Shown here one piece after another: positions 22,378 to 31,189 of a DNA stretch of 52,930 nt. This DNA is from an uncultured Collinsella sp. Its GTDB lineage: Bacteria > Actinomycetota > Coriobacteriia > Coriobacteriales > Coriobacteriaceae. The stretch covers positions 1-52,930 of the forward strand of contig UQNU01000005.1 in NCBI GenBank assembly GCA_900542555.1, read 5' to 3'. A program made the position numbers and the translations under genes. A model generated the notes under the pieces. That model was given only the letters and a program-made list of their open reading frames with translations, did not search any database and was not told the DNA's origin. Each line of letters begins with the position of its first letter. The first letter of the stretch is position 1.

Positions 22378-23729
22378 TGGCCAAGGTCCCGCGCAACAAG
22401 GGCTCCTACAGTGTCTACAAAGACGGACGGGCCCAGATCAAGTTCCCCCTCGGGTTCAACGAGAAAACCGGAAAGTACGGCGTCTACAACGAAAACTTCC
22501 CATCAGAGGCAGAGGCTATCGCGGCAATCAAGGAGATCAACGACTTCATCTACCACGGCGGCACCGCCGCCGAGGTGCCCGCCCATAGGATGAAAAAAGA
22601 TGCCAAGGCGAAGGAGGAGGCGGAGCCCTTCCGGACATTCGCGGCGAATTTCGTCGCCGACCGAGAGAAACAGAAGGCGGTCACAGAACGGACCATCAAG
22701 GACTACCGCACCCACCTGAAGAGAATCGATCCGTATATCGGAAGCATGCCAATAAGCGCCATCGGGCCCAAGGACATTAACGCCATGTACTCCGGCCTCC
22801 GGAGCAACGACCGCCGCAACGGTGGGGCGGCGCCCGTCAGTGGCACGTACCTCCAGCACATACACAGCACCCTGTCCCTGGTCTTCGACCGAGCGGTCGT
22901 ATACGGCTACATTGGCTCGAACCCCTGCAAGGATGTCGACAAACCCAAAAGGGACACCGAGGAGAAATATGCCCTATCGGTTGATGAGTGCCGCGCATTC
23001 ATCGGGTCCGTGCTTGACAAAGGGCTTGAGGCGAAGAGCGTCGGCCTCCTTATCTGCCTGTGCACCGCCGCACGTTTATCGGAAATGCTCGCATTGACCT
23101 GGGCGGATTATTCCAGCGGCACCCTCCGCATCAGCAAGGCGATGAAAAAGGATAGCCAGGAGACCAAGGAGACCAAAACGGGGGACGTGAGGAACGACCC
23201 CTGCCCCCCGATATTGGTCGACGTCCTAGCAGAGTGGAAGGAATTGCAGGCGGCCCAGCTCGAACGCGTCGGCCTGAGCCAGACTGGATCGACCCCCATC
23301 GTTCAGGCGAGGCGGGGCAAGCACACCCTTAAGACATCGTTCGAGAAGTGGTTCAGGCTACAGAAGCACAATTACAATCTGCCGCCGGAGATCACAATAC
23401 ACGGACTGCGCCATACCGCGACCAGCATCTTGCAAAGGGACTGCCATGTCGACATGGCGACGACGATGCAGATCACCGGCCATAAGACAGTCGAAATGCT
23501 GAAACGCTATTCTCATACGGACGACAGTGCAAAGCGCGCTGCGGCCGAGGCCTTTGGCGACTTGCTGGCACCCGACAAGAACGAAGCGCGTTGCCGTTAC
23601 TGCCGCTACTGGACCGTGTCCCCGGACGACGCGGGGATCGGGGCATGCTGGCACGGCTACGACGGCAACGGGATCAAGGTCCTACCCGGCGCGACGAAAT
23701 GCCCAACGAACGGCTTCAGGGCAGGCTGA
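22377..23729 (+). CDS. int: Tyrosine recombinase/integrase of the element, with Cys-rich C-terminal extension
   Basis: 450 aa. An AP2-like arm-binding N-terminus (1-65) is followed by the SAM-like core-binding domain (~85-185) and a catalytic domain with R233 (TAARLSE), K267, H342-x-x-R345 (HGLRHTA), H369 (ITGHK) and nucleophile Y378 (KRYSH). It cuts and joins the 52-bp tRNA-fMet core. After the tyrosine there is an extra tail (~400-450) with four cysteines (C406, C409, C424, C442) spaced as in a small metal-binding knuckle, which is unusual for the family. The ribosome-binding site GGAAAGG lies within the end of the truncated copy. Confidence 0.95.
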   Translation: MAKVPRNKGSYSVYKDGRAQIKFPLGFNEKTGKYGVYNENFPSEAEAIAAIKEINDFIYHGGTAAEVPAHRMKKDAKAKEEAEPFRTFAANFVADREKQKAVTERTIKDYRTHLKRIDPYIGSMPISAIGPKDINAMYSGLRSNDRRNGGAAPVSGTYLQHIHSTLSLVFDRAVVYGYIGSNPCKDVDKPKRDTEEKYALSVDECRAFIGSVLDKGLEAKSVGLLICLCTAARLSEMLALTWADYSSGTLRISKAMKKDSQETKETKTGDVRNDPCPPILVDVLAEWKELQAAQLERVGLSQTGSTPIVQARRGKHTLKTSFEKWFRLQKHNYNLPPEITIHGLRHTATSILQRDCHVDMATTMQITGHKTVEMLKRYSHTDDSAKRAAAEAFGDLLAPDKNEARCRYCRYWTVSPDDAGIGACWHGYDGNGIKVLPGATKCPTNGFRAG

Positions 23730-23780
23730 TCTAGCAACCGCTGATGTGGCCCGGGTCCGCAGACAAACTTACCAAGACAG

Positions 23781-24719
23781 TCATTCCTCGAAGAAATCCG
23801 TGTCAACGGCCTTGATCTCGTAGACCTGTCTCGTGCTCACGCCGACGCCGTAGTCGATCATGAGGCCGGCGAGCGCGGGGCCGTCGACGAGCACGACCGT
23901 CTGCCCCAGGAGGCCCTCAGCATATTTGCGGGCATCCTTGGAGAAGCGAGCCGTGGTGATGAAAAGGCCCTTCGATACGCCCTTTCCGGAAAGCGCCCCG
24001 ACGAATGCCTGAACCTCCGGCCGTCCGACCGTCCTTTGCGGATCCCATCGCTTAGCCTGGTAGCAGATGGTTCCAAATCCGAGTCGGTCCTCACGGACGA
24101 CGCCGTCTATCCCCTCGTCACCACTCTTTTTGGTGACGTCGGCACGGGAGTCCAGGCTCTCGCCGTAACCCATCGCCACGAGCAGCTTTCCGACCAGGTG
24201 CTCGAAGAAATACGGATCTTTTCCCATGATGATCGAAATGAGGTCGTCGGCGAGCGCGTCGCGAATCTCGCCGTAGGCAGACTCCATCGCCTCCTGAGGG
24301 GACTCCTGGTCCTCCAGCGTCGAAACGCCCTCGGGCTCTGAAGCGTTTTTGGCCTTGCTTGCGGCCTGATAGCCGTCTTTCCACTTCTTGAATGCCATGC
24401 AGTTCTCATAGAGACCCTTGGCTGTAATGGGTCCGGGATAATCAGAGAGGTACGTCCTGCCGGCATCGGTGATACGGTAGGTTCCCTTCTTCTCGCCGTA
24501 TTCCAGGAGCTTAGCCTTCTCCAAATCGGTGATACCCCAGTACACGCGGTTGTAGAGTCTCGACTGGCCGCTCTTGAGACGCTCGGCCCGTTCGTCATCG
24601 GTCATGTCGAATTCGATCGCCACGGCATCCTGGAGGTCGTTGCCTGCCAGATATCCATCGACATGCGCCAGCGCTTCAAGGATGGGCCGCATGGTCTCAT
24701 GCCATTTGGGCATCGTCAT
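23781..24719 (-). CDS. mrr: Mrr-type restriction endonuclease
   Basis: 312 aa. The N-terminal ~100 residues form the winged-helix Mrr_N domain (RVYWGITDLEKAKLLEYG...ITDAGRTYL). The C-terminal Mrr_cat PD-(D/E)xK nuclease shows E174, GDEGIDGVV (D205) and the catalytic QAK (221-223) of the Mrr family, which cleaves DNA with modified or foreign methylation. The start overlaps the end of the EcsC-family gene by 23 bases, so these are co-translated. It is the last gene of the defence-like cassette. A 3' fragment with almost the same sequence lies inverted at 10684-10771. Confidence 0.93.
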   Translation of the reverse strand: MTMPKWHETMRPILEALAHVDGYLAGNDLQDAVAIEFDMTDDERAERLKSGQSRLYNRVYWGITDLEKAKLLEYGEKKGTYRITDAGRTYLSDYPGPITAKGLYENCMAFKKWKDGYQAASKAKNASEPEGVSTLEDQESPQEAMESAYGEIRDALADDLISIIMGKDPYFFEHLVGKLLVAMGYGESLDSRADVTKKSGDEGIDGVVREDRLGFGTICYQAKRWDPQRTVGRPEVQAFVGALSGKGVSKGLFITTARFSKDARKYAEGLLGQTVVLVDGPALAGLMIDYGVGVSTRQVYEIKAVDTDFFEE

Positions 24720-25611
24720 CGCTCATCATCCCCTTCATTTCGGCAAAATCAGTAAAAGAATCAACCGCCGCTGCGGTCAAGGGACCTGTCGCCTGCGGCA
24801 ATGACCTGAGCTCCCCTGCAAGTCTCCTCGACCCGCCCTTGAGGCTGACGAACGTGAGGCCTCCCGAGACGAGACCGCCGACGACCGGAACGACCTTGCT
24901 CACCGCGTCGCCGAAACTGCTTTTGGTGATTTTGACGCCGATTCCGGCAAGAACCTTTTTGATGATCGGGTAGTAGCTTGTCTGCGTAAGAGCCTTGTTG
25001 GCGACCTTCTTGGCGATATTCGACTGGACCGTTTTGGAAAACGCCGTCAACGCGGAGTTGGCCCCGCTCACTCCGACCATCACGGCCAGGAGAAGGGCAA
25101 AAGCCGCCAAGGTCTCATCGTCCATCTCGTCGCAATCGTCGATGAAGGACTGCCAGCCGTAGAGATACGCCAGTTTCTGCATGATTCGAAAGGCGTGGAC
25201 ATAGTACTGCGTCACGTCCGCCGGGATCGTTCCGAGCATCGCTAACCCGCCGGGTAATCCCGTGGAGAACGAAAGAACGGTCGATTTCTTCGTCTCGAAA
25301 TCAATAACGTCCATAGCAATAGAGTCGACAAGGTTGGAATCCACCCCAGCGGCAGCCGGACTTGCTGCAATCGCGAGCTCCACTCGCTCTTCCGAGACGC
25401 CTCGCTTCCGGAACTCAGAACGGAGGAAACGGTCGCGCTCGATCGCCACGCCCTTCAGCCTCATCACCTTTTTCAGGAAAGCAATGGCATATCTCTGGGC
25501 TTCCTCCTCCTGCCGATCAGCTTCGGCCTTTAGGTCCCTGATACCCTCCTCCACGGAATCGGGATCGGATAGCTCCGCTCCCTCTTTCGGCTTTACGGCA
25601 CTCCCCTTCAC
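24697..25611 (-). CDS. EcsC-family protein
   Basis: 304 aa from a GTG that starts two bases after the stop of the methyltransferase gene. The region GGLAMLGTIPADVTQYYVHA...RIMQKLAYLYGW resembles the core of EcsC-family proteins, which have membrane-associating helices. Segments at ~175-200 and ~255-275 (FALLLAVMVGVSG, VVPVVGGLVSGGLTF) are hydrophobic. EcsC proteins have no settled biochemical role. Here the gene is sandwiched, with overlaps on both sides, between a restriction-modification gene and an Mrr nuclease, which points to a part in the same defence function. An N-terminal charged coiled-coil (25-50) could mediate contacts. Confidence 0.72.
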   Translation of the reverse strand: MKGSAVKPKEGAELSDPDSVEEGIRDLKAEADRQEEEAQRYAIAFLKKVMRLKGVAIERDRFLRSEFRKRGVSEERVELAIAASPAAAGVDSNLVDSIAMDVIDFETKKSTVLSFSTGLPGGLAMLGTIPADVTQYYVHAFRIMQKLAYLYGWQSFIDDCDEMDDETLAAFALLLAVMVGVSGANSALTAFSKTVQSNIAKKVANKALTQTSYYPIIKKVLAGIGVKITKSSFGDAVSKVVPVVGGLVSGGLTFVSLKGGSRRLAGELRSLPQATGPLTAAAVDSFTDFAEMKGMMSDDDAQMA

Positions 25612-25612
25612 G

Positions 25613-28389
25613 CTACTCACCGACCTTTTCGGCATACAGGTTGAACAGATGAGCGACGATCTTGTTTTCGTCGCCATTAAAGTCGACGCCATACGCCGAT
25701 TCAACTGCTGCATCAAGCTCCGCATGCGCTTTCATGAGATCCGGAAAGAGAAACTCGTTGTCTGGGTCGTACATGTCGGCGAGAGTTGACCCCTGATGTG
25801 AGCTGCGGGCATCAAGGACGGCCTGGGCGCACATTTCAATTTCGGCCCTATGCGAATCTGTCAAATTCGGCCAAATGAAGTTGTTGTATACGATCGTATT
25901 GGAATAGTTGAAGTCACTTTTCAAACGCCCACAGACCGCACGCATCCAGCAGTTGTGGATAGCACTTGTTAGTATTCCAAATTCATATAGTCCGCCACCG
26001 TCTACGTAGTAAATCTTATTTCCGGGAATCATTCCGTTGGTTACAAAACCCGTTAGGACATACTTCCTCCTGCCCGAGGACACAGCGGGGAAGGCAATGT
26101 AACTCTTTTCCTGAGGCGGCCTTACCTCATCGAACAGCCACGGAGTCTCTGCTTTTCGACGAGTTGCCTCTTTTGTAGACGTGAGTCTAAACTCGCGAAC
26201 ACGCTGCACTCGCTCCCTCGTGATCGGCATCTTTGTGAGGACTGCGGGGTCGATGCCATCCATCCATAAGCAATATCTCGAAGTACCCTTTATGTACTCT
26301 GCACCCATTGAAAACGGGCGGATCAATCCCTCCGCTTCCGGCTCACGTGCGACAAGGGCATCTCTTTCCTCTGCACTAAGGAGCAGGTTCCCATCATCGG
26401 TTGGCTGGCAACCTCTAACCATTGGAAGAACGTCGCAGAGGGGCCGCGAACGACGAGATACGAACATATCTTTAATTGGGGCCAAATATCCATTTATGTT
26501 GCCAACAACCTTTGGGGTCCCTTCCCGATCGAACAACACCTTTTCTTTTATGTGCTCCCTTGAAAAGCCGACGATGAATACGTGGACGTGCGCTTCATCT
26601 GAGGCCTGAGAGTCCCACTCAAAAGTCGGATATGCGAAGTCAATATGAACCCCGTTTTCGAACAGGGGCTTCCAAAGGGGCTCAACCTGCTGGCCCTGAC
26701 AGATAGAGTTTGTTGAGACGAAGGCGCAACGGATGTGATGTCCCGCCATATACTCCGAGGCCGTTTTATGCCAGCAAGCTACATAATCCAGCGATCCGGC
26801 CGATTTCCCAAATATGTTGGCACGGTCCTCTTTCTGGGAATCCTCGAGACGCGCATTACCGATAAATGGGGGGTTTCCGAGAATGTAGTCAACTTCATCA
26901 GCCGGGACGACATCGTTCCAGTCGATGCGGAGAGCGTTCGCGTTGACGATGCCCTCGTAGTCCCTGAGCGGCAACTCCTGGTAGACGCGCTGAGTCACTT
27001 TTGCGGTGTCAGCGTCCGCCTGCTTCTCAGCGATCCAGAGCGCTGTGCGGGCAACGCAGCAAGCGAAGTCCTCCAGCTCAATACCATGGAAGTTCCTTAG
27101 GCTCACCAGAACATCTCGGTCTCCGGATTCCTCGAAACTGATTGACGCCTGCACGCCCTGGAGCTCGAAGAGAATACGGTTCTCGAGCTGCCTTAAGCAG
27201 AGATAGCTCTCTGTGAGGAAGTTACCCGATCCGGCAGCGGGATCGAGGATGGAGATGCCACCGATCTTCTCGTGAAGATCCTTGAGCGCACGGGTTCTCG
27301 CGCCGCCCGCGACGGGCTTCGCGCACGCCTCGTCGAACTCGGCCTTGAGGCCGTCGAGGAAGAGCGGGTCTATGACCTTGTGGATGTTCTCGGGGCTCGT
27401 GAAGTGCTGGCCGTTTGCGCGGCGGTGGTCATGGGACAGCGCCCCCTCGAAGATGGAGCCGAAGACCGTGGGGCTCACGCCCGACCAATCAAACTCCTGG
27501 CACCCCTCGACGATGAGCGTATGGCGGAAGTTCTCGGACAGGGGCGGAATCTCCGTCTTCTCGCGGAAGAGGCCACCGTTCATGTAGGGCAGTTTCTTCA
27601 GCCAGGACTCGGCATATTTGTCGCGGTCCTCGTCCTTGGTGTCGAGCCAAACAAACAAGTCCTTGAGACCTCGCCTGAGATCGCCCGCTTGGAAGTGCGA
27701 GACGTAGTCGCGGAAGGCGTTGGGGCCACGAGTCCCGAGTCCTCGCAGAACATGAGGAACATGAGACGCGTCATGAGCACGGAGAGCGCATGGTGGTTCT
27801 CGGGCGCGTCGGGGTCATCGAACGCCTCGGCGACCTGGTCGTGAAGTTTCGACATGATCTTGCCGGCCTCGACGGAAACGGCGCGGGAGATCGTGGCCGG
27901 GGCCTCCGCCCCGCCCTTGAGGAACTGGATGGCGGCGAGGTTCTTCGGAAGTTCGGCAAGCGACAACCTGAAGAGAGGCTCCCGGCAGAGTGAATCTCTC
28001 TCGCGGTCGAAGACCCAGAAATCCGAGAAGTTGCAGGCGATGATATAGCGCGGTTGCTGCGAGAGCGGCATACCCTGGGCGTAGGCGTTGCCCTGCTTCG
28101 CGGGCGTCACCTTGCGGCCCTGGCGCGTCTCCTCCTTGGCAAGATCGATTCCCAGCGACTTTTGCTCGATAAGGGTTTTGGCCGACGGTATGAAGACGTC
28201 GATATACCCATCGTGCGCGCTTGCGTCGGTGGAAACGGGCTTCTCGAACTCAAGTCTCGAGACCGCATCCTCCACGCCCAGAACGTTCTGATAGAAGTCG
28301 ATCCAGAACCGCTGGGTGTCCTGGTTCTCGATCCCCTTGTTCGCCCACTTGCTTGCAAAAGCTTCTGCATCGGCTTTCTTCCCCGGCAT
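25613..28389 (-). pseudogene. MmeI-like (type IIL) restriction-modification enzyme, interrupted by a frameshift
   Basis: If the frame is restored the product is about 923 aa, close to MmeI (919 aa), a single-chain nuclease plus adenine methyltransferase. The 5' part (28389 to ~27726) holds the nuclease motif D64-x10-E75-Q-K77 (GYIDVFIP...LIEQKS), closely like that of MmeI. The 3' part holds methyltransferase motif I DPAAGSGNF and motif IV NPPF, then a target-recognition region. The break lies at a run of four G (27722-27725, plus strand; C on the coding strand), after FCEDSGLVAP. One more C would continue into NAFRDYV. This may be a true mutation, a reversible slippage or a sequencing error. 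It is the first gene of the cassette. Confidence 0.88.
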
Positions 28390-28546
28390 ACGGACCCTCA
28401 CTCGATAGCCTTTTCCACTAAGAAAGATTCTACGTGCTAGTCCGGTCTTTTTTACCAGCGTTTGGCTTTATTGCACTCCGGTAGGCTTCTTTGTGCGTGG
28501 TTCCGTCTTATTTTCTTCGCTATTTCTTCGCCGCACTATTTAGCCA

Positions 28547-28583
28547 AAAGAAAACAGCCCAGAGGAACAATGCCTCTGAGCTG
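28547..28583 (-). terminator. Terminator of the rebuilt tRNA-fMet, supplied by the element
   Basis: CAGCCCAGAGG / CCTCTGAGCTG form an 11-bp stem with one G-U pair, followed on the minus strand by TTTTCTTTTGG. It replaces the original terminator now at 9806-9839. The remainder of the gap 28390-28590 is AT-rich and without genes. Confidence 0.75.
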
Positions 28584-28590
28584 CTAAAAG

Positions 28591-28642
28591 TCTTGGTCGC
28601 GGGGGCAGGATTTGAACCTACGACCTCCGGGTTATGAGCCCG
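28591..28642. other. Right attachment site (attR): 52-bp direct repeat
   Basis: Identical to 9846-9897. Here the repeat continues into the 5' half of the tRNA, so the gene is intact. Confidence 0.95.
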
Positions 28643-28670
28643 GCGAGCTACCAGACTGCTCCACCCCGCA
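28594..28670 (-). tRNA. Initiator tRNA-fMet (CAT)
   Basis: 77 nt with CCA encoded. Initiator hallmarks are all visible: three G-C pairs in the anticodon stem (GGG-CTCATAA-CCC), an A11-U24 pair in the D-stem and no Watson-Crick pair at 1-72 (U1 faces G72, where E. coli has C1/A72). The sequence is otherwise very close to E. coli tRNA-fMet. The 3' half belongs to the element's copy of the att core. Confidence 0.97.
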
Positions 28671-28866
28671 ATGTCTGGACGCCTCATGTGCGCAAGAAAG
28701 AATATTACGTGGGAGTTCGGTAAACGGCAAGGAAAATCTCGTAGAGCATAATTCCTTCATATTTAAACCCCTCAGTCCATATCACCGCAAACGAATCGCA
28801 GCCGAGCGCCGTCGGCGGCGCGTATACAATGGTGCGCGTCCTTTTACGCCGACACCGGGAGTAGAC

Positions 28867-29640
28867 ATGCTGCTCGCTATCGATATGGGAAACACGCAGA
28901 CGGCCATGGGCCTGTTTGACGGAGACGAGCTGGTGCAGTCGTGGCGCATGCCCACCGACCGCTCCTATACCGCCGACGAGATCCACGTGCGCCTGATGGG
29001 TTTCTTTAAGATGTACGATCTCTCGCTCGACGCGGTCGACGCGATCGCCTTTGCCGGCGTGGTGCCGCAGCTCTCGCGCGAGTGGAACGCCGTGGCCAAC
29101 CGCATCGCGGCGGACGCCATCGTCATCGGACCGCAGACGGCTGCGGTGACCAAGCTGCGGTCGGCGCGCCCCCAAGCCGTGGGTGCCGACCGCGTCGCCA
29201 ACGCCGTTGCGGCCGAAACTTTCTACGGCGCGCCGGCAATCGTGGTGGACTTTGGCACCGCGACCAATATCGACGTCATCGATGAGGACGGTTATTACAT
29301 TGGCGGAGCGATCGCGCCGGGCATCCGCATCTCCATGGACGCGCTTGCCGCCCGTGCCGCCAAACTCGCCAGCGTTCCGCTCGAGGCGCCCGAGCACGCC
29401 ATCGGCCGCGATACCGAGGAGTGCATCAAGGTCGGCGCCGTGATGGGCGCCGCCGCCATGGCCGAAGGCCTGGTCGCGCGCATGAAGCGCGAGCTGGGCC
29501 GCGAGGACGCCACTGTTATCGCCACAGGCGGTCTCGCCGGCATCGTCGCCGATTCGACCGATGCCTTCGACGTGGTCGACGGCCAACTCACCATCAAAGG
29601 CATCTGCGAAATCTACCGCCGCATGCAGAAGCTGGGGTAG
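28867..29640 (+). CDS. coaX: Type III pantothenate kinase
   Basis: 257 aa. It phosphorylates pantothenate in the first step of coenzyme A synthesis. The ASKHA-fold motifs of CoaX are present: an N-terminal phosphate loop DMGNTQTAMGLFDGDEL, GADRVANAVAA (substrate site), and VVDFGTATNIDVID with GGAIAPGI. The ATG at 28867 has GGGAG five bases upstream; a longer in-frame extension back through the tRNA is not coding. A TATACAAT-like -10 lies at about 28826. It stands alone between the tRNA and the DUF4143 gene. Confidence 0.95.
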   Translation: MLLAIDMGNTQTAMGLFDGDELVQSWRMPTDRSYTADEIHVRLMGFFKMYDLSLDAVDAIAFAGVVPQLSREWNAVANRIAADAIVIGPQTAAVTKLRSARPQAVGADRVANAVAAETFYGAPAIVVDFGTATNIDVIDEDGYYIGGAIAPGIRISMDALAARAAKLASVPLEAPEHAIGRDTEECIKVGAVMGAAAMAEGLVARMKRELGREDATVIATGGLAGIVADSTDAFDVVDGQLTIKGICEIYRRMQKLG

Positions 29641-29691
29641 GACGGGGACCTAAGCACGAGCGCGAGGGGCGAACTAGGCAACGCATCGATC

Positions 29692-29732
29692 CTATTCCTC
29701 AAAAACGAATAATTTTCAGTTTTGAGGAATAG
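29692..29732. repeat. 41-bp hairpin repeat, copy 1 (CTATTCCTCAAAA family)
   Basis: It begins CTATTCCTCAAAA and ends TTTTGAGGAATAG, so it folds on itself with 13-bp arms. It lies 9 bp beyond the stop codon of the DUF4143 gene. Two more copies lie upstream of that gene (30965 and 31051). Confidence 0.92.
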
Positions 29733-29741
29733 GGCTTTCTG

Positions 29742-30938
29742 CTAGGCCTCGTCGCACAGCCACCTCGCCAGGTCCACGATCTGCACCCCATTGCGGTCCG
29801 TGGCCTCGTGATGCGTGCGGGCGAGAATCATCTTGGGGTACGCGTCGCCAATGCTCAGCAGTGGTGAAATCTCGCGTTCAAATGTCTTATCCGAGCTGAT
29901 GTCGTCGCTCACCTGAATGTAGAGCTTCTCGCTTCGCTTGATTGCTACAAAGTCTATTTCCTTTTTATAGAGTACGCCGACGTATACCTCATATCCGCGG
30001 CGCAGCAGCTCGATGGCCACCATGTTCTCGTACACGCGACCCCAGTCCATATCGCGTGTACCGAGCAGCGCGTATTTGAACGCATGGTCTGCCAGGTAAT
30101 ACTTCTCGCCGCTCTTAAGGTATTTCTTGCCGCGAATGTCATATCGACGAACTTTATAGAAGGCAAACGCATCGCACAGGTACCCCATGTACGCGCCGAC
30201 CGTCTTGTTCGTTATCTTTAGCCCATCCGCATTCAAAACATCCGTAATGTTGCGTGCCGACGTAATGTTGGAAACGTTGTCCATCATGTAATCGGCAATG
30301 CGCAGCAGCGCCGATTCGTTTCTCACGTTATGCCGCTGCACGATATCCCTCACGATGAGCGTTTTGAAGACATTAGAGAGATATTGATAGCGCTGCTCCT
30401 GCAGTGGATAAGGGTAAGAGCCGGACATACCGCCGGTTCTCGCGTACTCATCGAAGTCGCGGTCGACCTCGCCCTCGTCGCCATAGAGACGATACTCCTC
30501 AAACGAGAATGGGAAAACCTCGATCTCGAACGTGCGCCCCGTAAAGAGCGTCGACAGATCGCTCGACAGCAAAAAGGCGTTCGATCCGGTAATGAAAATG
30601 TCGTACTGCTCGGATGCATGGAGGCTGTTGATCGCACGTTCAAAGCCGTCGCACATCTGAACCTCGTCGATAAGCAGGAAGTTTTGCTTGTCGGGCACTC
30701 GATGCTCTTTTACATAAGCGAGCAGGGCATGATATTCGAGCAGGCCCTCGAACTCGTCGAGGTTGTAATTGATATGGATGACATTCGAATTGGACAGATT
30801 TGCCTCCACGTAATCGCGGAGGGCCTCGAGCAATTTTGACTTACCGCTACGGCGAATGCCCGTTATGACCTTGATGTCCGGCACGCCAATAAGGCTCGTC
30901 AACGTGTCCATATATGACGTTCTATTGATGAGTTTCAT
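29742..30938 (-). CDS. P-loop ATPase with DUF4143 (archaeal-type AAA)
   Basis: 398 aa. The N-terminal AAA_14 domain contains Walker A GIRRSGKSKLL (residues ~27-37) and Walker B FLLIDEVQ (~87-94). The C-terminal DUF4143 has a PD-(D/E)xK-like core (KKEIDFVAIKRSEKLYIQVS). These proteins are common in gut bacteria in many copies; their function is not settled and may involve DNA or toxin-antitoxin-like roles. GGGAGG precedes the start by five bases. The gene is bracketed by 41-bp hairpin repeats, one downstream and two upstream, which suggests that it moves or is regulated as a unit. Confidence 0.88.
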   Translation of the reverse strand: MKLINRTSYMDTLTSLIGVPDIKVITGIRRSGKSKLLEALRDYVEANLSNSNVIHINYNLDEFEGLLEYHALLAYVKEHRVPDKQNFLLIDEVQMCDGFERAINSLHASEQYDIFITGSNAFLLSSDLSTLFTGRTFEIEVFPFSFEEYRLYGDEGEVDRDFDEYARTGGMSGSYPYPLQEQRYQYLSNVFKTLIVRDIVQRHNVRNESALLRIADYMMDNVSNITSARNITDVLNADGLKITNKTVGAYMGYLCDAFAFYKVRRYDIRGKKYLKSGEKYYLADHAFKYALLGTRDMDWGRVYENMVAIELLRRGYEVYVGVLYKKEIDFVAIKRSEKLYIQVSDDISSDKTFEREISPLLSIGDAYPKMILARTHHEATDRNGVQIVDLARWLCDEA

Positions 30939-30964
30939 TGACGCCTCCCTGCGGTCTTTTATCG

Positions 30965-31005
30965 CTATTCCTCAAAAACGAAAATTTTTCAGTTTTGAGG
31001 AATAG
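30965..31005. repeat. 41-bp hairpin repeat, copy 2
   Basis: Same sequence family as 29692-29732, located 27 bp upstream of the DUF4143 start codon, so it falls in the promoter/5' leader. Confidence 0.92.
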
Positions 31006-31050
31006 ACTCTGTAACGAATATACCTCGCTAAAGGCCGAGCTGGCTTAATT

Positions 31051-31091
31051 CTATTCCTCAAAAACGAAAATTTTTCAGTTTTGAGGAATAG
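31051..31091. repeat. 41-bp hairpin repeat, copy 3
   Basis: Identical to copy 2 over its 41 bp, 86 bp further upstream. No gene lies between 30939 and 31189. Confidence 0.92.
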
Positions 31092-31189
31092 GACCGAGAT
31101 GCCGCCCTGCAGTCACGCGAAAGCCCTCCCCGGTGCAGGCCGAAGAGGGCTTCGTTGTCATCGTTATCTTTGGGCGCTGGCGCCCTGCG

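Larger units (their letters stand above)
9898..28642. mobile_element. 18.7-kb integrative mobilizable element inserted in tRNA-fMet
   Basis: The element is bounded by a 52-bp perfect direct repeat derived from tRNA-fMet. It carries a tyrosine integrase (22377-23729), an excisionase-like gene, a VapE-type ATPase, MobC, a relaxase and a VirD4-like coupling protein. No VirB4 or other type IV secretion genes are visible, so it probably borrows a mating channel from a resident conjugative element. Cargo includes a restriction-modification/EcsC/Mrr cassette and several small unknown genes. The recombinase lies 4.9 kb from the right junction rather than at it, because the defence cassette sits between. 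Insertion regenerates the tRNA at the right end. Confidence 0.9.

Noticed and set aside
22380..22593. C-terminal 70 codons of the open frame that starts at 22024
   Set aside because: This part is an out-of-phase reading of the beginning of the real integrase gene, so I end the truncated copy at 22377.
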